From Lojkania enalia (taxonomy: Eukaryota; Ascomycota; Dothideomycetes; Pleosporales), in contig ML986606.1 of the NCBI GenBank assembly GCA_010094045.1, forward strand, positions 59,284-123,283: a stretch of DNA of 64,000 nt, read 5' to 3'. Within the stretch, counting starts at the first letter, position 1; each line of letters starts with the position of its first letter. A program made the translations under genes and the position numbers. The notes under the pieces are model-generated. The model ran no database searches. It was not told the origin of the DNA and saw only the letters and a list, made by a program, of their open reading frames with translations. Of the stretch, positions 37,697 to 52,200 are shown piece by piece.

Positions 37697-40600
37697 TACC
37701 CCCCCAGCTTTAACTGCGAAGGAGAAGCTGCATCGAAAAAATAAAGGTAGATACTATACTAAAAGAGGTAAATTGTATAGAATAACTAGTAGTAGAGCTA
37801 AGTACGCTTGCAGAAATATTAATTTAATGTAATATAGGGTGAGTTATAATTAATTTTTAATTACCCCCTAAGATTCTTATTAGTAATCGATTTATTTAGC
37901 TGATAGAAATTCCTGAGATTCGATTCTAGCTAAAATATCTTCTATTTTTAGTTGCTTAATAAACCTTTAGTATTATTACGGCTGTAGAACTTTTATAAGA
38001 CTGTTAGCTAGTATTAGATTCGTTAGTTGCCAACTGATTATAAGTCTCTACTCTACTACTTCTTAACGTAGCTAGTACTAGTATATATCCACATAGCGAA
38101 GTTTAGTATTAAGACGCTTAGATAGCTTATTTATGATATCTACTATTTGTTAATTATCGTAAAGTAGTACTAGTTGCGTGTTAATATAGAAGTGTAGTAA
38201 GGCGAAGGTCTTCTACTACTACTCTATTTTTAATCCGGTAACTAATAGTGCTAATAATTCTGCCTTAGTAGTTAATTTTATAACCGTACGCTAAATTAAA
38301 GCTTTCTTATCGATCGGCATTCTAAAAAGTTGAAATATATAGCTATAGGAACTTTAACGAGTATTAGGATTATCGCCGAAGGCTGTATCAGATATACTAT
38401 AGAATAGTAATTGCTCTATAGGGTTAATATAATTAGTATTACTACTCTAACTGATAGTAGAGGTATTTTATATATTATCAGCTGTTACTATAATTATTAA
38501 GTACTTTATACTAATTAGATATTACTATATCCTTAAGGTAGTATTAATATAATAATTACTAGGGTTCTAGAGATATTATAATAATATCGAGTACGCTTAT
38601 ATAATATTAGAGCGTATAAAAACTACGATCTAGGCTAGATAACTAATTAGTTATTAGTAGTAAGATATCTTATTAGAGGATTCCTTAGTAGCAGCTAGCA
38701 GTATATTCTCGTATAGAGGCGTACTTAACGCCTTCTTATTAACCGTAATATTAAATCGCGCTGCTACCTTATTAATAAATAAGTCCTATAGCAGCTAGGT
38801 CTTATACTACTATATATCGCGTACGACTCGAACTCCTAGAAACTAATTTAGATCTCTAAGGGATCGAAATTCGTATTTATTACTTAATTACAATTTAAAT
38901 TTCTGCTTAGTAGAGATATTTAATAGATAAACTAGGATTATAATATTGTTAATATAAAAGAAGATAATTAGCTTATTGTTTACATATAAGCAAGATATTT
39001 CTAGTACTATTTTAAGGCCTAATTACCTTAGAGTCCTATCTAGCTTATAATACCAAAGTTTCGGAGCATTTTTAAGGCTATATATAGCTTTCTATAGTTG
39101 TAAATATTTCCTATACTTATATACGAAACCTTCTAGTATATAGATATATATTAACCTATCTAATCAGCAGTTAAAGAACGTATTAATAATATCAAACTAG
39201 TATATATCAAGTTTAAAATAAGTTGCAATTAATATTAGAAAGCGAAAGGTTCGTACAGCTAGTATAGTAGTATAAGTATCTTCCTATTAAGATTGCAGAT
39301 CGCTGCATACAACTAATCTAGCCTTAAATTTATATAGGAAACCGTCCTCATCAAATTTATATACGAATACCTATATTACTAGAAGAATTTTAGTAGAGTC
39401 TTAGAGGATTATTACCTTCTACTAAGTATCTATATCCTCCTACTTCTGTAACTTAGCGCGACAGGCTTTATAGAAGCTAGCACTAAAAGAGTAATTCTTT
39501 AGATTCTTATAGTACTTCGGTTCTAGCAGAAGCTAATTACGATAATATTTTCTAATAGTACAAGTTTCCTTTATATAATTTACCGGTATCAGCTCGCTAT
39601 TAAACAGTACTATAAAGGTTGTAAAGTATAACTAAGGCGGCCTATAGCTATATAGAGACCTACCTCTCTAAATTATATTATCCCTTAATATTTAACTACT
39701 AATTTCTTCCCTCTATAGGGCATTATTTGTTCTTCTTAAGAGTATAGAAGTATAAGAAGGCGATAGTTACTATCCTTATAGTAAATTATTGCTAAACGTA
39801 GTATCTTTACTATCTACTAGCAGTACTATAGGGGGATCCTAATTCCTTAGTACTAGCGCTAGTATTAATTCTAGTATTAGAAGTCCCTAATTACTAGTAA
39901 TATTATCAATTTATTCTTTAAAAATAGTATTCTCCTGCTAATAGGCCTTCTTACTAATTAAATTGCCTGTTAACTCAGTAGAGATATCTTAATTAAATAG
40001 CCGATCCTTATAGATCGCTTCTACAACTTTAATTGTTTTATCGTCGCTACTATTAATAGAGCTCTTAATATTGTTAATTTAAAAAAGAATCTTCTCTAGG
40101 GATTCTTTTAGCGGATATTCCTCCTCCTTACTAGCTATAATATCGCTAAATACAACGTCCCTAGTATTAAATACCTATTTTAGTTTCGGAATCAGCACTC
40201 GGTATATATTCGTACTCCTATATTATAAGAGTTTCCTAATTAGTATCTGCGACGCCAGTTTATTACCTCTTAACAGAGTTTTATCTAAAATATACGCTCG
40301 CGATCTTATAACCTAAAAGTAAGTAAGAGACGGTTTATAGCTAAAAACGGCCTTATATAGGGTTTTAAATCAAAGGCTTATAATCGGCGTTCTATTAAGT
40401 AGGCATATTACTATATAAGTTAATTTATTAGTATATTTATTAGGGATATTATCTTCTATTATAAGAGCGCGCGCGCGGGTTATAATTTAGTATTCTACTT
40501 ACTCTACTAGACTATTCTACTTAGGTGTATAGGGCGCGCGAGCTTTAATTACAATTCCTTAATTAAGTAATACTTCTATAAGTTTTAAGAAGCTTAAGTT

Positions 40601-43018
40601 GTTATCTATATAGATATATACGATCTTTCTTTTATACTATTGTTTAATTTTTGCTAATAGTATTTTAAAGGCTTTTATAAGGGTAGATTTCAACCAATTA
40701 TATATTGTAAATCCCTTATACTACCGGGACACCTAATTAACTATATAAAATAGGTATCTCTTGCTATTATAGCACCTCTTACAATTCTTCTAAAGTTATA
40801 TAATATCAATTACGATTCTCTTAAATAGTTTAGTAGCCGGGTAAAACTAACTATACTAGCTAATCTACTGTAATAACTTCGCTTATATATATATCTAGCA
40901 ATCTTACTATACTAGTACTTCCTAATTACTTAACTAGATACCCTCAGCTGCCTAAAGTAGGGCTAATACTAAATCTCTACCTAGATAGTCTAATAATCGG
41001 TGCGCTTTAGCTAAAGAAATAATTTATATTAGTTGCTAGTAATAGAAGAGTTTTTTCTTAATTGCTGCGACTATCTTATATCTAGAAAATAAATCGAGTA
41101 GAGGCCTTTTTACTAGGTCCATATCTAGTAGTTAGTAGCTGTTAAACAACTTTAAATAACAAATAATATTATAGTAATTATACTAGTAAAGGTAATCTCT
41201 ACCTGAGTTAAACTAGATACTCTATTCTCTATTTCTAATTAGGGCTATAATATTAGTTAGCAACTAAGGGACGTAAGCAACTTCTATTAACTTAATATTT
41301 TTTAGGCCCGCAGGAGAATTAATCGTAATTATAATAGTACCCTATTCTAATATAGGGTATATACTACCTCCCGTAGCGATTTTATCTTTAGAATTTACTA
41401 TCTAAATAGTCTACTAACTAAAAGCCTTAGAGTTGTATATATAGATATTAGAACCTAGATTAAGTATCTACTGATTTAGAATACTAGTCTCTTCTTTCTT
41501 AGGGGTAGTACTCGCTAAAAAATTGCTCCTTTAAATCACCTAGGTATTTCCCTAGAAGCTAGTAGCCTTTGTAGAAGTTTTACTATTAAACGAGGATTTC
41601 GACTTCTTATATTTTTCTATATTTACCTTTAGGGTATTTTTTTTCCCCTAGTTATTCCTATTTAAGATATTATCTTAGGCTTTTAGTATTTCTTAATCTA
41701 GTACCTAGTTTAGTAGCCTAATTAATTCGTTTACGTACTTGCAATTACTCTAGAAGTACTACTTCTTATAGAAGTAGAGTAGTAGAGTACGTAATCGCGA
41801 ACCGGATTTTTCTTAAGGCTACTATATAATACTATTAGAATTTACTTAAGGAATTAATAGACGTTATAAAGCTGTAAATAAGCTAAACGCCTTTTATAGA
41901 TTAAAACATTTATAGTAATTAGCATATTAGTATACTAATTATTTAATTATAGAAATTGGTTAATCGATCCTACCTAGCTTATTTTTAGCGTTAATCGGTA
42001 CTATATAGATTAGCGCCTACACCTTATCTTTTTTAGCAACCGTTAGAAGAAAATCCTTTTCTACTCTAAGGCCCTAAACTTCTACTAAGCTAGTAGCCTT
42101 AGTATAACAGATTACCTAATTCTACTAATTTAGCTACTTCTCTACCTCTCTATTAGTTGGGTACTTAAGAAGAGCTTAATATTCCTTCTAGATTAGTTGC
42201 TCCCTCGACTTAATAGTAGACGCTAACTTTTCCTATAAGATTCTAAGAATCTTATAGCTAGTTATATCGTTATTAAGTATTACTTTATATTAAGGTAATA
42301 TTGTTATTAGAATATTACTATATATAGTACGGAGAGTATTATTAATCTTAATCTAATCTTTCCTCTATTAGTTATACTAGTCTCTTACCCAGTTCTAATC
42401 TGTTATTTATATTAAGGTTATCTCCTTATATATAACTCTACTAGAAGGGTATCTTTCTATTTCCCCTTCTAGATTTATCTTTAGAGTCCGGAACTTACCT
42501 ATATTAGGGAGGGGAGGTTCTAGCCTATAGATTTTAACCTTTTCAAGAGGTACGCTTAGATCTAAATATTCTTATACCCTTAGCCTACTAGCTATTAGTT
42601 TACGCTACTTAAGCTAATCCTCCTAATTACTAGAAGTACTAAATATCTTCTTCTTAGATATAGCTATAGAGGAGTATGTAACCGTTGCAACATCAGAAAT
42701 ATACTAGGATATATCGATACTAGAGAACAAAATAGCCTCAAATATAATACAGCGTATTAATAGGCTTATAAAGTGTAGAATTTGTATGTAATACTAAAAG
42801 AATAGTCTTAAACGCGATACAGCACGTTAATAAGCTTATAAAGTATAGAATTTGCACGTAATTCTAATAGCTGCGTACCTAAAGATCGTTGGTAAACGAT
42901 AAAGATAATAATATCGCGATATTACGATACTAAATAAAAAAAGGTATAATATCGATCGCGATATATATATAAAAAGGTTAAGTTACAGTTATTTTAGTAC
43001 GGTAACCGGGCTCATAAC

Positions 43019-43222
43019 TATAGTGAGAGGCGAATCTTGTCTTAGGGAGGGAGATGAGGAGCTGAACTAGTTGATTAAAGATGGCCAGCGGGCCATATTT
43101 ATATACATGAAAAAGGGGTATATTAGCTGATATCCAGCGTGATATCCAGCGTGATATCGACTATAATATCGTACGTCGATATCTAATACAGCTTAATAGA
43201 CTAGCTAAAAATCCCTATAACA
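43019..43222 (-). repeat. Copia-Y LTR (right, 204 bp)
   Basis: Partner of 37493-37696. Immediately followed by the ATATA target duplication and the second half of the Gypsy1 LTR. Confidence 0.88.
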
Positions 43223-46200
43223 ATATATATAATAATAGTAGAAGTATTAGGTATAGTAGAAGGAACTTAATAGACCTAATAGACCTAATAAGCTAGGTTT
43301 AGTAGTCTTAGACCTAACTATATAAGATAGAAGATCTTCTTAATAGATTAAGTCCTATATAGTTATTCTTATAGATTTATTATATTCGAAGAACTAGACG
43401 ATCCTACTACTCTCTTTACTAAAGTTACCACCTCTAACTAACCTAATATAAATAAGGCCCCAGTGTATATACGACTGCAACGGCGGTTGTTATATATACT
43501 AGTAGTATATAGGTTAGTAATAATATATTACTCGATAGTAGTTTCTACTAGTACTAACTATAAGCGATTAACGGTTTTCTTATATCTAATTGCTATAAGA
43601 ATTAGCTGTAGGCTTTAGTAGAGAGGGGCTTAGTTAGGCCGTCTGCTACTATATTAACTATTATAATATATTCGAGTTGCAATTAACTAAAAGCTACTTA
43701 CTCCTTAATTTATTAATAGTAGGTGTTAATATACTTACTTCGCCGGTAGTATTCTTCTTACTTAGTAAGCTTAATAGCTAGTAAATTATCAACGTAGAGC
43801 TTTAGGGGTTAAAGTAGTTTATATAATATACCTAGCTCGGCGTAGAGTTAATAGAGTTATACTACTTCCTTAGCTATATATATAATAGCTATATATTTAG
43901 CTTCTATTATTAATATTATTATTAACCGCTTCCTAAAAGATTAATAATAAATTGTTCCTCTAAACAGCTTAAATAAATATCTAGCTGTTAATTTATAATC
44001 CTTATAATTAGTATATAATAAATTTAAGTAGCCTATAAAAGATACTTCTAGTATATAAGTAAAGAATTTAATTAGTACTCCTTAAACTCTATCTAGCGCT
44101 AAAAACTTTATAATATAGTTATATATAGTATAGAGATAATCTACAATCTATAGTATATACTTATAGTATAAGCTTATTAGATTACTACTAAAGCGTCCTA
44201 GAAAGGTAGTATAATATATAATATCTAGTTATATAAAATATATAAGATATAGTAGCTTATTAATAACTAACTAATATTTGTTAAGCAGTTTAGTATTATA
44301 GATATCTTCTTTAAGGTAAGCTGTAAGCTTAATAGTTAAAAAATTAAACGGTATACTATACTTATAGTAGTTCTCTTACTAAAGTATTAATACGAGCTTC
44401 TTAATATATAATTCTATATAAAGCTCTATTATATATACTATACGATTGCGCGTGATATAGATTCTAAGGTAGTAGTTTAGTAGGCTAAGATCGCGGCATT
44501 TATAGGTACTTATAACTATTTATTTTATAGTTATTATATCTTTAGCTATTAGATAAATAAAGAGCAGATTATTAATATATATAATAATAATCTACTATAG
44601 CTCTTTACTAATAAAAATATATAGATTAGAATTAAGAGGTCTATATCTATATAATATTAAGTAGCAGCTAATCTCTTTATACTAAAATTGTAGTAACTAA
44701 TAGAGATTATAGAGTACTTTATTAAATTGTATAATTGTACTATCTAGTAGTTAAGTATAGATAGAGTTGTCTTCGTCTATCTTTCTATTTAGGAAGGCTA
44801 TAACAATATTAACCTGGTTATATTCTAGATTAAGAGCGTTATCTAGTATTAGAATTAACTTAATAGTTATAGAGCGTGCTACTTCTATATATATATCTTC
44901 TTAGAGATCTAAATATTAGCGATTGCTATAGATAATAAGGCGTACTTTATACTATATTAGACGTTTTTTATTATCGAACTTATATTTATATATCTATTTA
45001 GTAGGTAGTATAGTAGTTCTAGCTAGTATATAATTAACAACCTACTAGGTGCTGTTTTCTATATATAATTCTATTTCTTCTTCTTCTACTTTATACTACT
45101 ATTCTAAGTATTAATATACACGCGTCTACTTTAGTAAAGTAGGCTTAGGTAGGAGATTTAGATTGTCTTTTATACTATAAGCGTCTATTATAACTGCTAG
45201 AGTGAAATTTTATATAAAGGTAAAATAAGTACTTAGTATTATCTTATTTTAAAGAGGAATATTATTAACTATTAATACTATATTTAGATTAAGCTGTTAG
45301 AGTATATAGTATAAGGATCGATGTATAGGCTTAACTAGTAGAGCTGCTGTCTTGCGAGGGCGGCTATAAGGTTTTTTTACTAGTAGCGGAGGTAGCGGCG
45401 ATAGTGATAGATTGTTCTCATCGCTCTATTACTCGTCCATCTCTTATTGCTCCTACCTAAAATTATATCCTCTATTTTACTCGAGAAGATTAATATATTT
45501 ATTATTATTTAGCTATAAAAGTATCTATAAAAGTATTAACTATAGTAGTAGCATATCCCCTAGATTCTATATACCCTTTAAATAGTTAGATTCCTCTTTT
45601 TAGATATATAGATACTTATTATAGTAAGCTTTTTAAACTTAATAAAGTATACGGCCTACAACTAATAGGCGTTAAAAGAAAGTTATAGAACTAGATTATA
45701 CAATCTTCTTACTCTATAGATCCTATATAAGAAATATCTAAGATCTCTTACAGCTAATTATATAGCTCTTATAGCTGTATTTCTTAAACTTTTTATTCTT
45801 AACGTAATACTTCTTTAGAATAAGTATATAACTAATCTCTCTCTAATAGTAGAGGTTATAGAGATTTAGTACTAGATTTTAATAACCTAGAAATTCGTTA
45901 AATACTTACGAAGGTATTTTACTATTAATAAGTACTATAGTAAGTAATAGATTAAGGAGCTATACTATATGCTTTATAACGTATAGCTAGAATATTAGTA
46001 GTAGGTACGGCGCTCTAATAAGAATATATCGCACTTTATTTGTAATAAGCTTATTACTAGCCTTAACAACGCTATTCTAATATACTATATATAGTATTAA
46101 AGAATATAACTATATTCTCTAATTCTTAAAGTATTTAACAGTTACCTAATTAATAAAGTATTTATTATTATTAAGATAATAGACCTTAATAATCTTATTA

Positions 46201-49200
46201 TACTAGGTAATAACTATTCTATTAAAATTAAATAGTACTTAGGTAATTTCTATATAGGATTTTACGAAATAGATCTATTAATAGTATATAAAATCGTCTA
46301 TAAGGGGTAGTTAGTATTACTCTCTATTAGGACCTAGTAGTAAGATATAGCCGACGATGTTAAGATATATAATATTAAATACTTACTAAGCTTAATATTA
46401 TAGAGTATAAAAGATCTATTAATAACCTTTTACCTTATAATATATCTTATAGTCGAACTTTTTAGTATTTTTAAGTTTTAAGCTATTAATAGTCTTAAGT
46501 AGCTACTTTATATCGTCTAGGTTTATATAGCCCCAGATTTTATAAGCTTCTTATAGGGTAATCTCTCGCTCTTAAGCTAGCTATAGATTTTAAGAAGAGA
46601 ATACAGCGATATAGGGTATTAAAAAAGCTGCTTATACCTCGTCTATATACTTAAAGAAAGTAGATATTCTATTAATCTTAGAGACGTAGGTAATCTTACT
46701 ATCATCCTTAATATATAGTAGCTTCTAATAGAGACTATAGTAGTATAGTCTTTTTAGTCGAAGTTAGCCTAGAAAGATAATAGAGACGTAGAGGTTTAGG
46801 TAGTATAGTACTTCTATAAAACGTATATTGATAGTACTACTACTAGCTAGGGAAATGTAAAGCTGTATTATATCTTTACTTTCTACTCTAGTAAGACTAC
46901 TACCTATTTTTATATATTTTATACTAGATTATTCTATTAAGATAAACTTAGTTCTATTATTATATATATACTTATTAGTACTAGTATTAAAGATAATTTA
47001 ATTCTTATAGGGCCTCTATAGTATTCGCTCGATCGTATATTACAGTATTAGTAAAACCTAAATATTATAACTACTTACTAATATATTAGTAATAGTACTA
47101 AAATTAGCTAACGGTATATAGTTTAATTAAGTTAATTAGATTAATTTTTATACTAATTTAAAGTATTTATTAAGAAATTATTTTAATACTTTCTCTAGAT
47201 ATATAAACTAGTTGTTTAATTTACCCTCTAAATACTTATATTAGTAGCTAGAATAGTACCTCCTTTTTATAGACTTACTATTAGTAGGCTTACTCCTAGT
47301 TTTAGTATTACTCTTACTCTTACTATTACGCTAATTATTACTAGGCTACTATATATCTTTTAGCTATACTTAAAGTACTATTATCTTCTTAACTAGATCC
47401 TCTTAATATAATTTATTATTAATCTTATTAATTATAGTATTAATATCTAGAACTCTACTTTAATATAAAATCTAATACTATTACTATATATAGGTTTTAA
47501 ATTAGTTTTTAATAGTAATAATAAACTAGAATATAATACTTTTAGGACTGGGCTTAAAGTTAATATTATCTAATCGCGTAAGACTAGCTTTAAATTTACT
47601 AGTAAATTAAAATATACTATTATAGGAACTACTATATAAGCTAAAAAAATTAGCCTAGAGAATATACTCTTCTATAAAACCTTACTCTTTATAGTACTTA
47701 AGGATAGTATCTAAGAGTACTCCTACTATCTTATATAAGCGTAGACCTTTAAGTATCTCTTAGTAAACTATAGTAAGTAGAATACTTATAATAAAAGCTT
47801 CCTTCTTAATATAATTATAGTAGTTCTTCTACTATTAGTTATATTATACCTTATAAACGTTATTAGTACGTTAAATATTCTCGAAATTACTTTACTAGAT
47901 AAGTCTTACTATCTATAACTCTATATCGCCTAGATATAGTAGTAGGTTCTAGTATATTAGCTTACTAGGCTTAGATAGTAGAGATACTTCTTCTATAATA
48001 TTTTTAACAGCCTTACTAACCACTTAATTTTATAAGGCGGCTTCTTATAGTAAAATATTCTCACCGTTCTTTACTAGGTTTCTAACTCTTTTATAGTCTA
48101 CTATAATAATATTACATCCTATATTAGTAGCGCGAGCTAAGCTAAGTTAGTTAACTAGATACTACTACTAAGCTAACTATTAGTTAGTAATAGTAAGCTA
48201 GAGATTAATATAATAATTAATCTAATTTACTATCGGCTAGAAATATAGTTAAAAGCTTATAACTTATTAAGCTGTAGTAGATAGAATAGAAGGAAGTATA
48301 TTATTATTTGCTTAGTAGAGCGTACTCTTAAAAAGAACTATCTAAATAGAGCTAGTCCTAATTAGAACTAGTCTATAAACGCTAATGTTTGTAAAGTCTA
48401 TTACCTTAATATCTACCCTCTAATATTATTAACTACTTCTTAAAAGATTAGTAGTAAATTATTCTTCTAAATAGTTTAAATAGATATCTAGTTATTAATT
48501 TATAATTCTTATAATTAGTATATAATAAATCTAAATAGTTTATAAGAGGTACTTCTAATATATAAATAAAGTACTTAATTAGTATTCTTTAAGCTCTATC
48601 TAGTACTAAAAACTTTATAATATAGTTATATATAGTATAGAAATAATCTATAATCTATAGTATATACTTATAGTATAGGCTTATTAGATTACTACTAAAG
48701 CGTTCTAGAAAAGTAATATAATATATAATATCTAGTTGTATAAGATATATAAAATATAGTAACTTACTAATAACTAACTAATATTTATTAAGTAGTTTAA
48801 TATTATAGATATTTTCTTTAGGGCGAGCTATAAGCTTAATAGTTAAGAGATTAAACAGTATACTATATTTACAGCAGTTCTCTTACTAAAGTATTAATAT
48901 AAACTTCTTAATATATAATTTTATAGAGAGTTCTATTATATATATTATATAATCGCGTATAATATAGATTCTAAAATAGTAGCTTAATAGGCTAAAATTA
49001 TAGTATTTATAGATACTTATAACTACTTATTTTATAGCTACTATACCTTTAGCTATTAGATAAATAAAGAGTAGATTGTTAATATATACGATAATAATCT
49101 ACTATAGCTTTTTACTAATAAAGATATATAGATTAGAATTAAGAGGTCTATATCTATATAATATTAAGTAGTAGCTAATCTCTTTATACTAAAATTGTAG

Positions 49201-52200
49201 TAACTAGTAGAGATTATAGAGTACTTTATTAAATTATATAATTATACTATCTAGTAGTTAAATATAGATAGAGTTATCTTTATCTATCTTTCTATTTAGA
49301 AAGGCTATAACAATATTAACCTAGTTATACTCTAGATTAAGAGTATTAACTAGTACTAGAATTAACTTAATAATTGTAGAGCATGCTACTCTTATATATA
49401 TATCTTCTTAGAGATCTAAATATTAGTAATTACTATAAACGATAAGATATATTTTATACTATACTAAACATCCTTTATTATTAAACTTATATTTATATAC
49501 CTATTTAGTAGGTAGTATAGTAGTTCTAGCTAGTATATAATTAGCAATCTACTAGGTGCTGTTCTCTATCTATAATTCTATTTCTTCTTCCTCTACCTTA
49601 TACTACTACTCTAAGTATTAATATACGTACGCCTATTTTAGTAAAGTAAGCTTAAATAGAAGATTTAAATTGTCTTTTATACTATAAACGTCTATTATAA
49701 CTATTAGAGCGAAATTTTATATAAGGGTAATAAAAGTACTCGGTATTATCTCGTCTTAAAAAGGTATATTATTAACTGTTAATACTATATTTAGATTAAA
49801 CTATTAGAGTATATAGTATAAAGGTTAATATATAAGCTTAGCTAGTAGAGCTACTATCTTACAAGGGCGGCTATGAGGCTTCTTTAGTAGTAGCGGAGGT
49901 AGTAGTAACAGTAATAGATTATTCTTATCGCTCTATTACTTGTCTATCTCTTATTACTCCTACCTAAAATTATATTCTCTACCTTACTTAAGGAGATTAA
50001 TATATTCGTTATTATTTAGTTATAAAGGTATTTATAAAGGTATTAATAGTAGTAGTAGTATACCCCCCAGATTCTATATACCCTCTAGATAGTTAGATTC
50101 CTCTTTCTAGATATATAGACGTTTATTATAGTAAGCTTTTTAAACTTAATAAGGTATATAACCTATAATTAGTAGATATTAAAAGAAGGTTATAAAGTTT
50201 AATTATATAATCTTCTTACTCTATAGATCCTATATAAGAAATATCCGAGATCTCTTATAGCTAATTATATAGCTCTTATAGCTGTATTCTTTAAACTTCT
50301 TACTCTTAATATAATACTCCTTTAGAATAAGTATATAACCAATCTCTTTCTACTAGTAGAGGTTATAGAGATTTAGTACTAGATTTTAATAATCTAGAAA
50401 TTTATTAAATACTTATAAAGGTATTTTACTACTAATAAATATTATAGTAAGCGATAGATTAAGAAGCTATACTATATACTTCGTAGCGTATAGCTAGAAT
50501 ATTAGTAGTAGATATAGCGCTCTAATAAGAATATATCGCACTTTATCTATAGTAAGCTTATTACTAGCTTTAGTAACGCTGTTCTAATATACTATATATA
50601 ATATTAAAGGTTGTAGCTATATTCTCTACTTCTTAAAGTATTTAATAGTTATCTAATTAATAAAGTATTTAGTATTATTAAGATAATAGACCTTAATAAT
50701 CTTATTATACTAGATAGTAACTATTCTATTAAAATTAAATAGTACTTGAGTAATTTCTACGCAGGATTTAATAAAGTAGATCTATCGATAGCGCGTAAAA
50801 TCGTCTATAAAGAGTAGCTATTATTACTCTCTATTAGGACCTAGTAGTAAGATATAGCCGATAATGTTAAGATAGATAATATTAAATACTTGCTAAACTC
50901 GATATTATAGAGTATAAGAAATCTATTAATAACCTTTTACCTTATAGTATATCTTATAGTAGAACTTCTTAGTATTTTTCAGTTTTAAGCTGTTAACAGT
51001 TTTAAGTAGCTGCTTTATATTATCTAGGTTTATATAGCCCCAGATTTCGTAAACTTCTTATAGGGTAATCTCTTACTCTTAAGCTAGCTATAAATCTTAG
51101 GGAGAAAATATAGCAATATAGGCTATTAAGAAAGCTACTTATACCTCGTCTATATACTTAAGGAAAGTAGATGTTCTATTAATTTTAGGAATGTAGGTAA
51201 TCTTACTATCGTTTTTAATACGTAACAGCTTCTAATAAAAACTATAGTAGTATAGTCCTTTTAGTTGAAGCTAGCCTAGAGAGATAATAGAAATATAGAA
51301 GCTTAAATAGTATAGTACTTCTATAAAGCGTATATTAATAGTACTACTACTAGCTAGAGAAATGTAAAGCTGCATTATATCTTTACCTTCTACTCTAGTA
51401 AGACTACTTCCTATCTTTATATATTCTATACTAGATTATCCTATTAAAATAAACTAAGTCCTGTTATTATATATATACTTATTAGTACTAGTATTAAAGA
51501 TAATTTAATTCTTATAGAGCTTCTATAATATTCGCTCGATTGTATATTATAGTATTAGCGAGACCTAAATATTATAACTACTTACTAATATACTAGTAAT
51601 AGTACTAAAATTAGCTAATAGTATATAGTTTAATTAAGCTAATTAGATTAATTTTTATACTAATTCTAGATATTTATTAAGAAATTATTTCGATACTTTC
51701 TCTAGAAATATAAACTAGTAGTTTAGTCTACCTCCTAGATATTTATATTAGTAGCTAGAACAGTACCTCCTTTCTATAGGCTTACTATTAGTAGGTTTAC
51801 TCCTAGTTTTAATATTATTCTTACTCTTACCTTTATACTAATTACTACTAGGCTGCTATATATTTTTTAGCTATACTTAAAGTACTATTACTTTCTTAAC
51901 TAGATTCTCTTAATGTAATTTATCGTTAATCTTATTAATTATAGTATTAATATCTAGAACTCTACTTTAATATAAAATCTAATACTATTACTATATATAG
52001 GTTTTAAATTAGTCTTTAATAGCGATGATAAACTAGAATATAACGCTCTTAGGACTGGGTTTAAAGTTAATATTATCTAATTATATAAGACTAGCTTTAA
52101 ATTTACTAGTAAATTAAGATATATTATTATAGTAATTACTATATAGGCTAAAGAAATTAGCTTAGAGAGTATACTCTTCTATAAAACCTTACTCTTTATA

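Larger units (their letters stand above)
37493..43222 (-). mobile_element. Copia-like retrotransposon Y (5,730 bp), in the Gypsy1 3-prime LTR
   Basis: Complete element with two 204-bp LTRs and a perfect ATATA duplication (37488-37492, 43223-43227). On the minus strand the LTR begins TGTTATAGGG and ends CACTACA. A polypurine tract (complement of the C-run at 37699-37705) precedes the left LTR in that orientation, fixing the direction. Readable pol includes KARLVVRG, FKLDIYQFDIINTFFN (near 39180-39250) and SLKNAPKLWYYKLDRTL (near 39030-39080), all Copia reverse transcriptase blocks. Frames are broken by RIP-type stops. The LTRs keep many CA/TG dinucleotides. Confidence 0.88.
26656..43522 (+). 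mobile_element. Ty3/Gypsy retrotransposon Gypsy1, full length, twice interrupted
   Basis: Flanked by ATATA at 26651-26655 and 43523-43527. Without insertions it is about 7.4 kb. In order on the plus strand: gag (near 27400-27960), protease with a LDTSTT remnant of the catalytic DSGAT motif (near 29041), reverse transcriptase (29990-30640; YLNDILVY stands for the YxDD box), RNase H (about 30890-31260), integrase interrupted by pogo-B2 at 31897/31898, integrase end with DRDKLFISKY (35625-35655), and a C-terminal chromodomain-like part to about 36460. A plus-strand polypurine tract (37269-37283) precedes the 3-prime LTR. Stops are throughout, nearly all explicable as RIP. Confidence 0.88.
26451..48425 (-). 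mobile_element. Copia-like retrotransposon X-beta, inserted into X-alpha
   Basis: LTRs at 26451-26611 and 48265-48425 (161 bp) flanked by TTACT (26446-26450) and TTATT (48426-48430), one transition apart. Inner parts 26612-26655 and 43528-48264 give about 5.1 kb in total, the same as X-alpha. The minus strand carries Copia reverse transcriptase: TTILPTKQIYKYKFDNKK near 44990-45060 corresponds to the PTKWVFxYKFDxxG segment of the family. The same orientation as its host copy. It contains Gypsy1. Confidence 0.8.
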
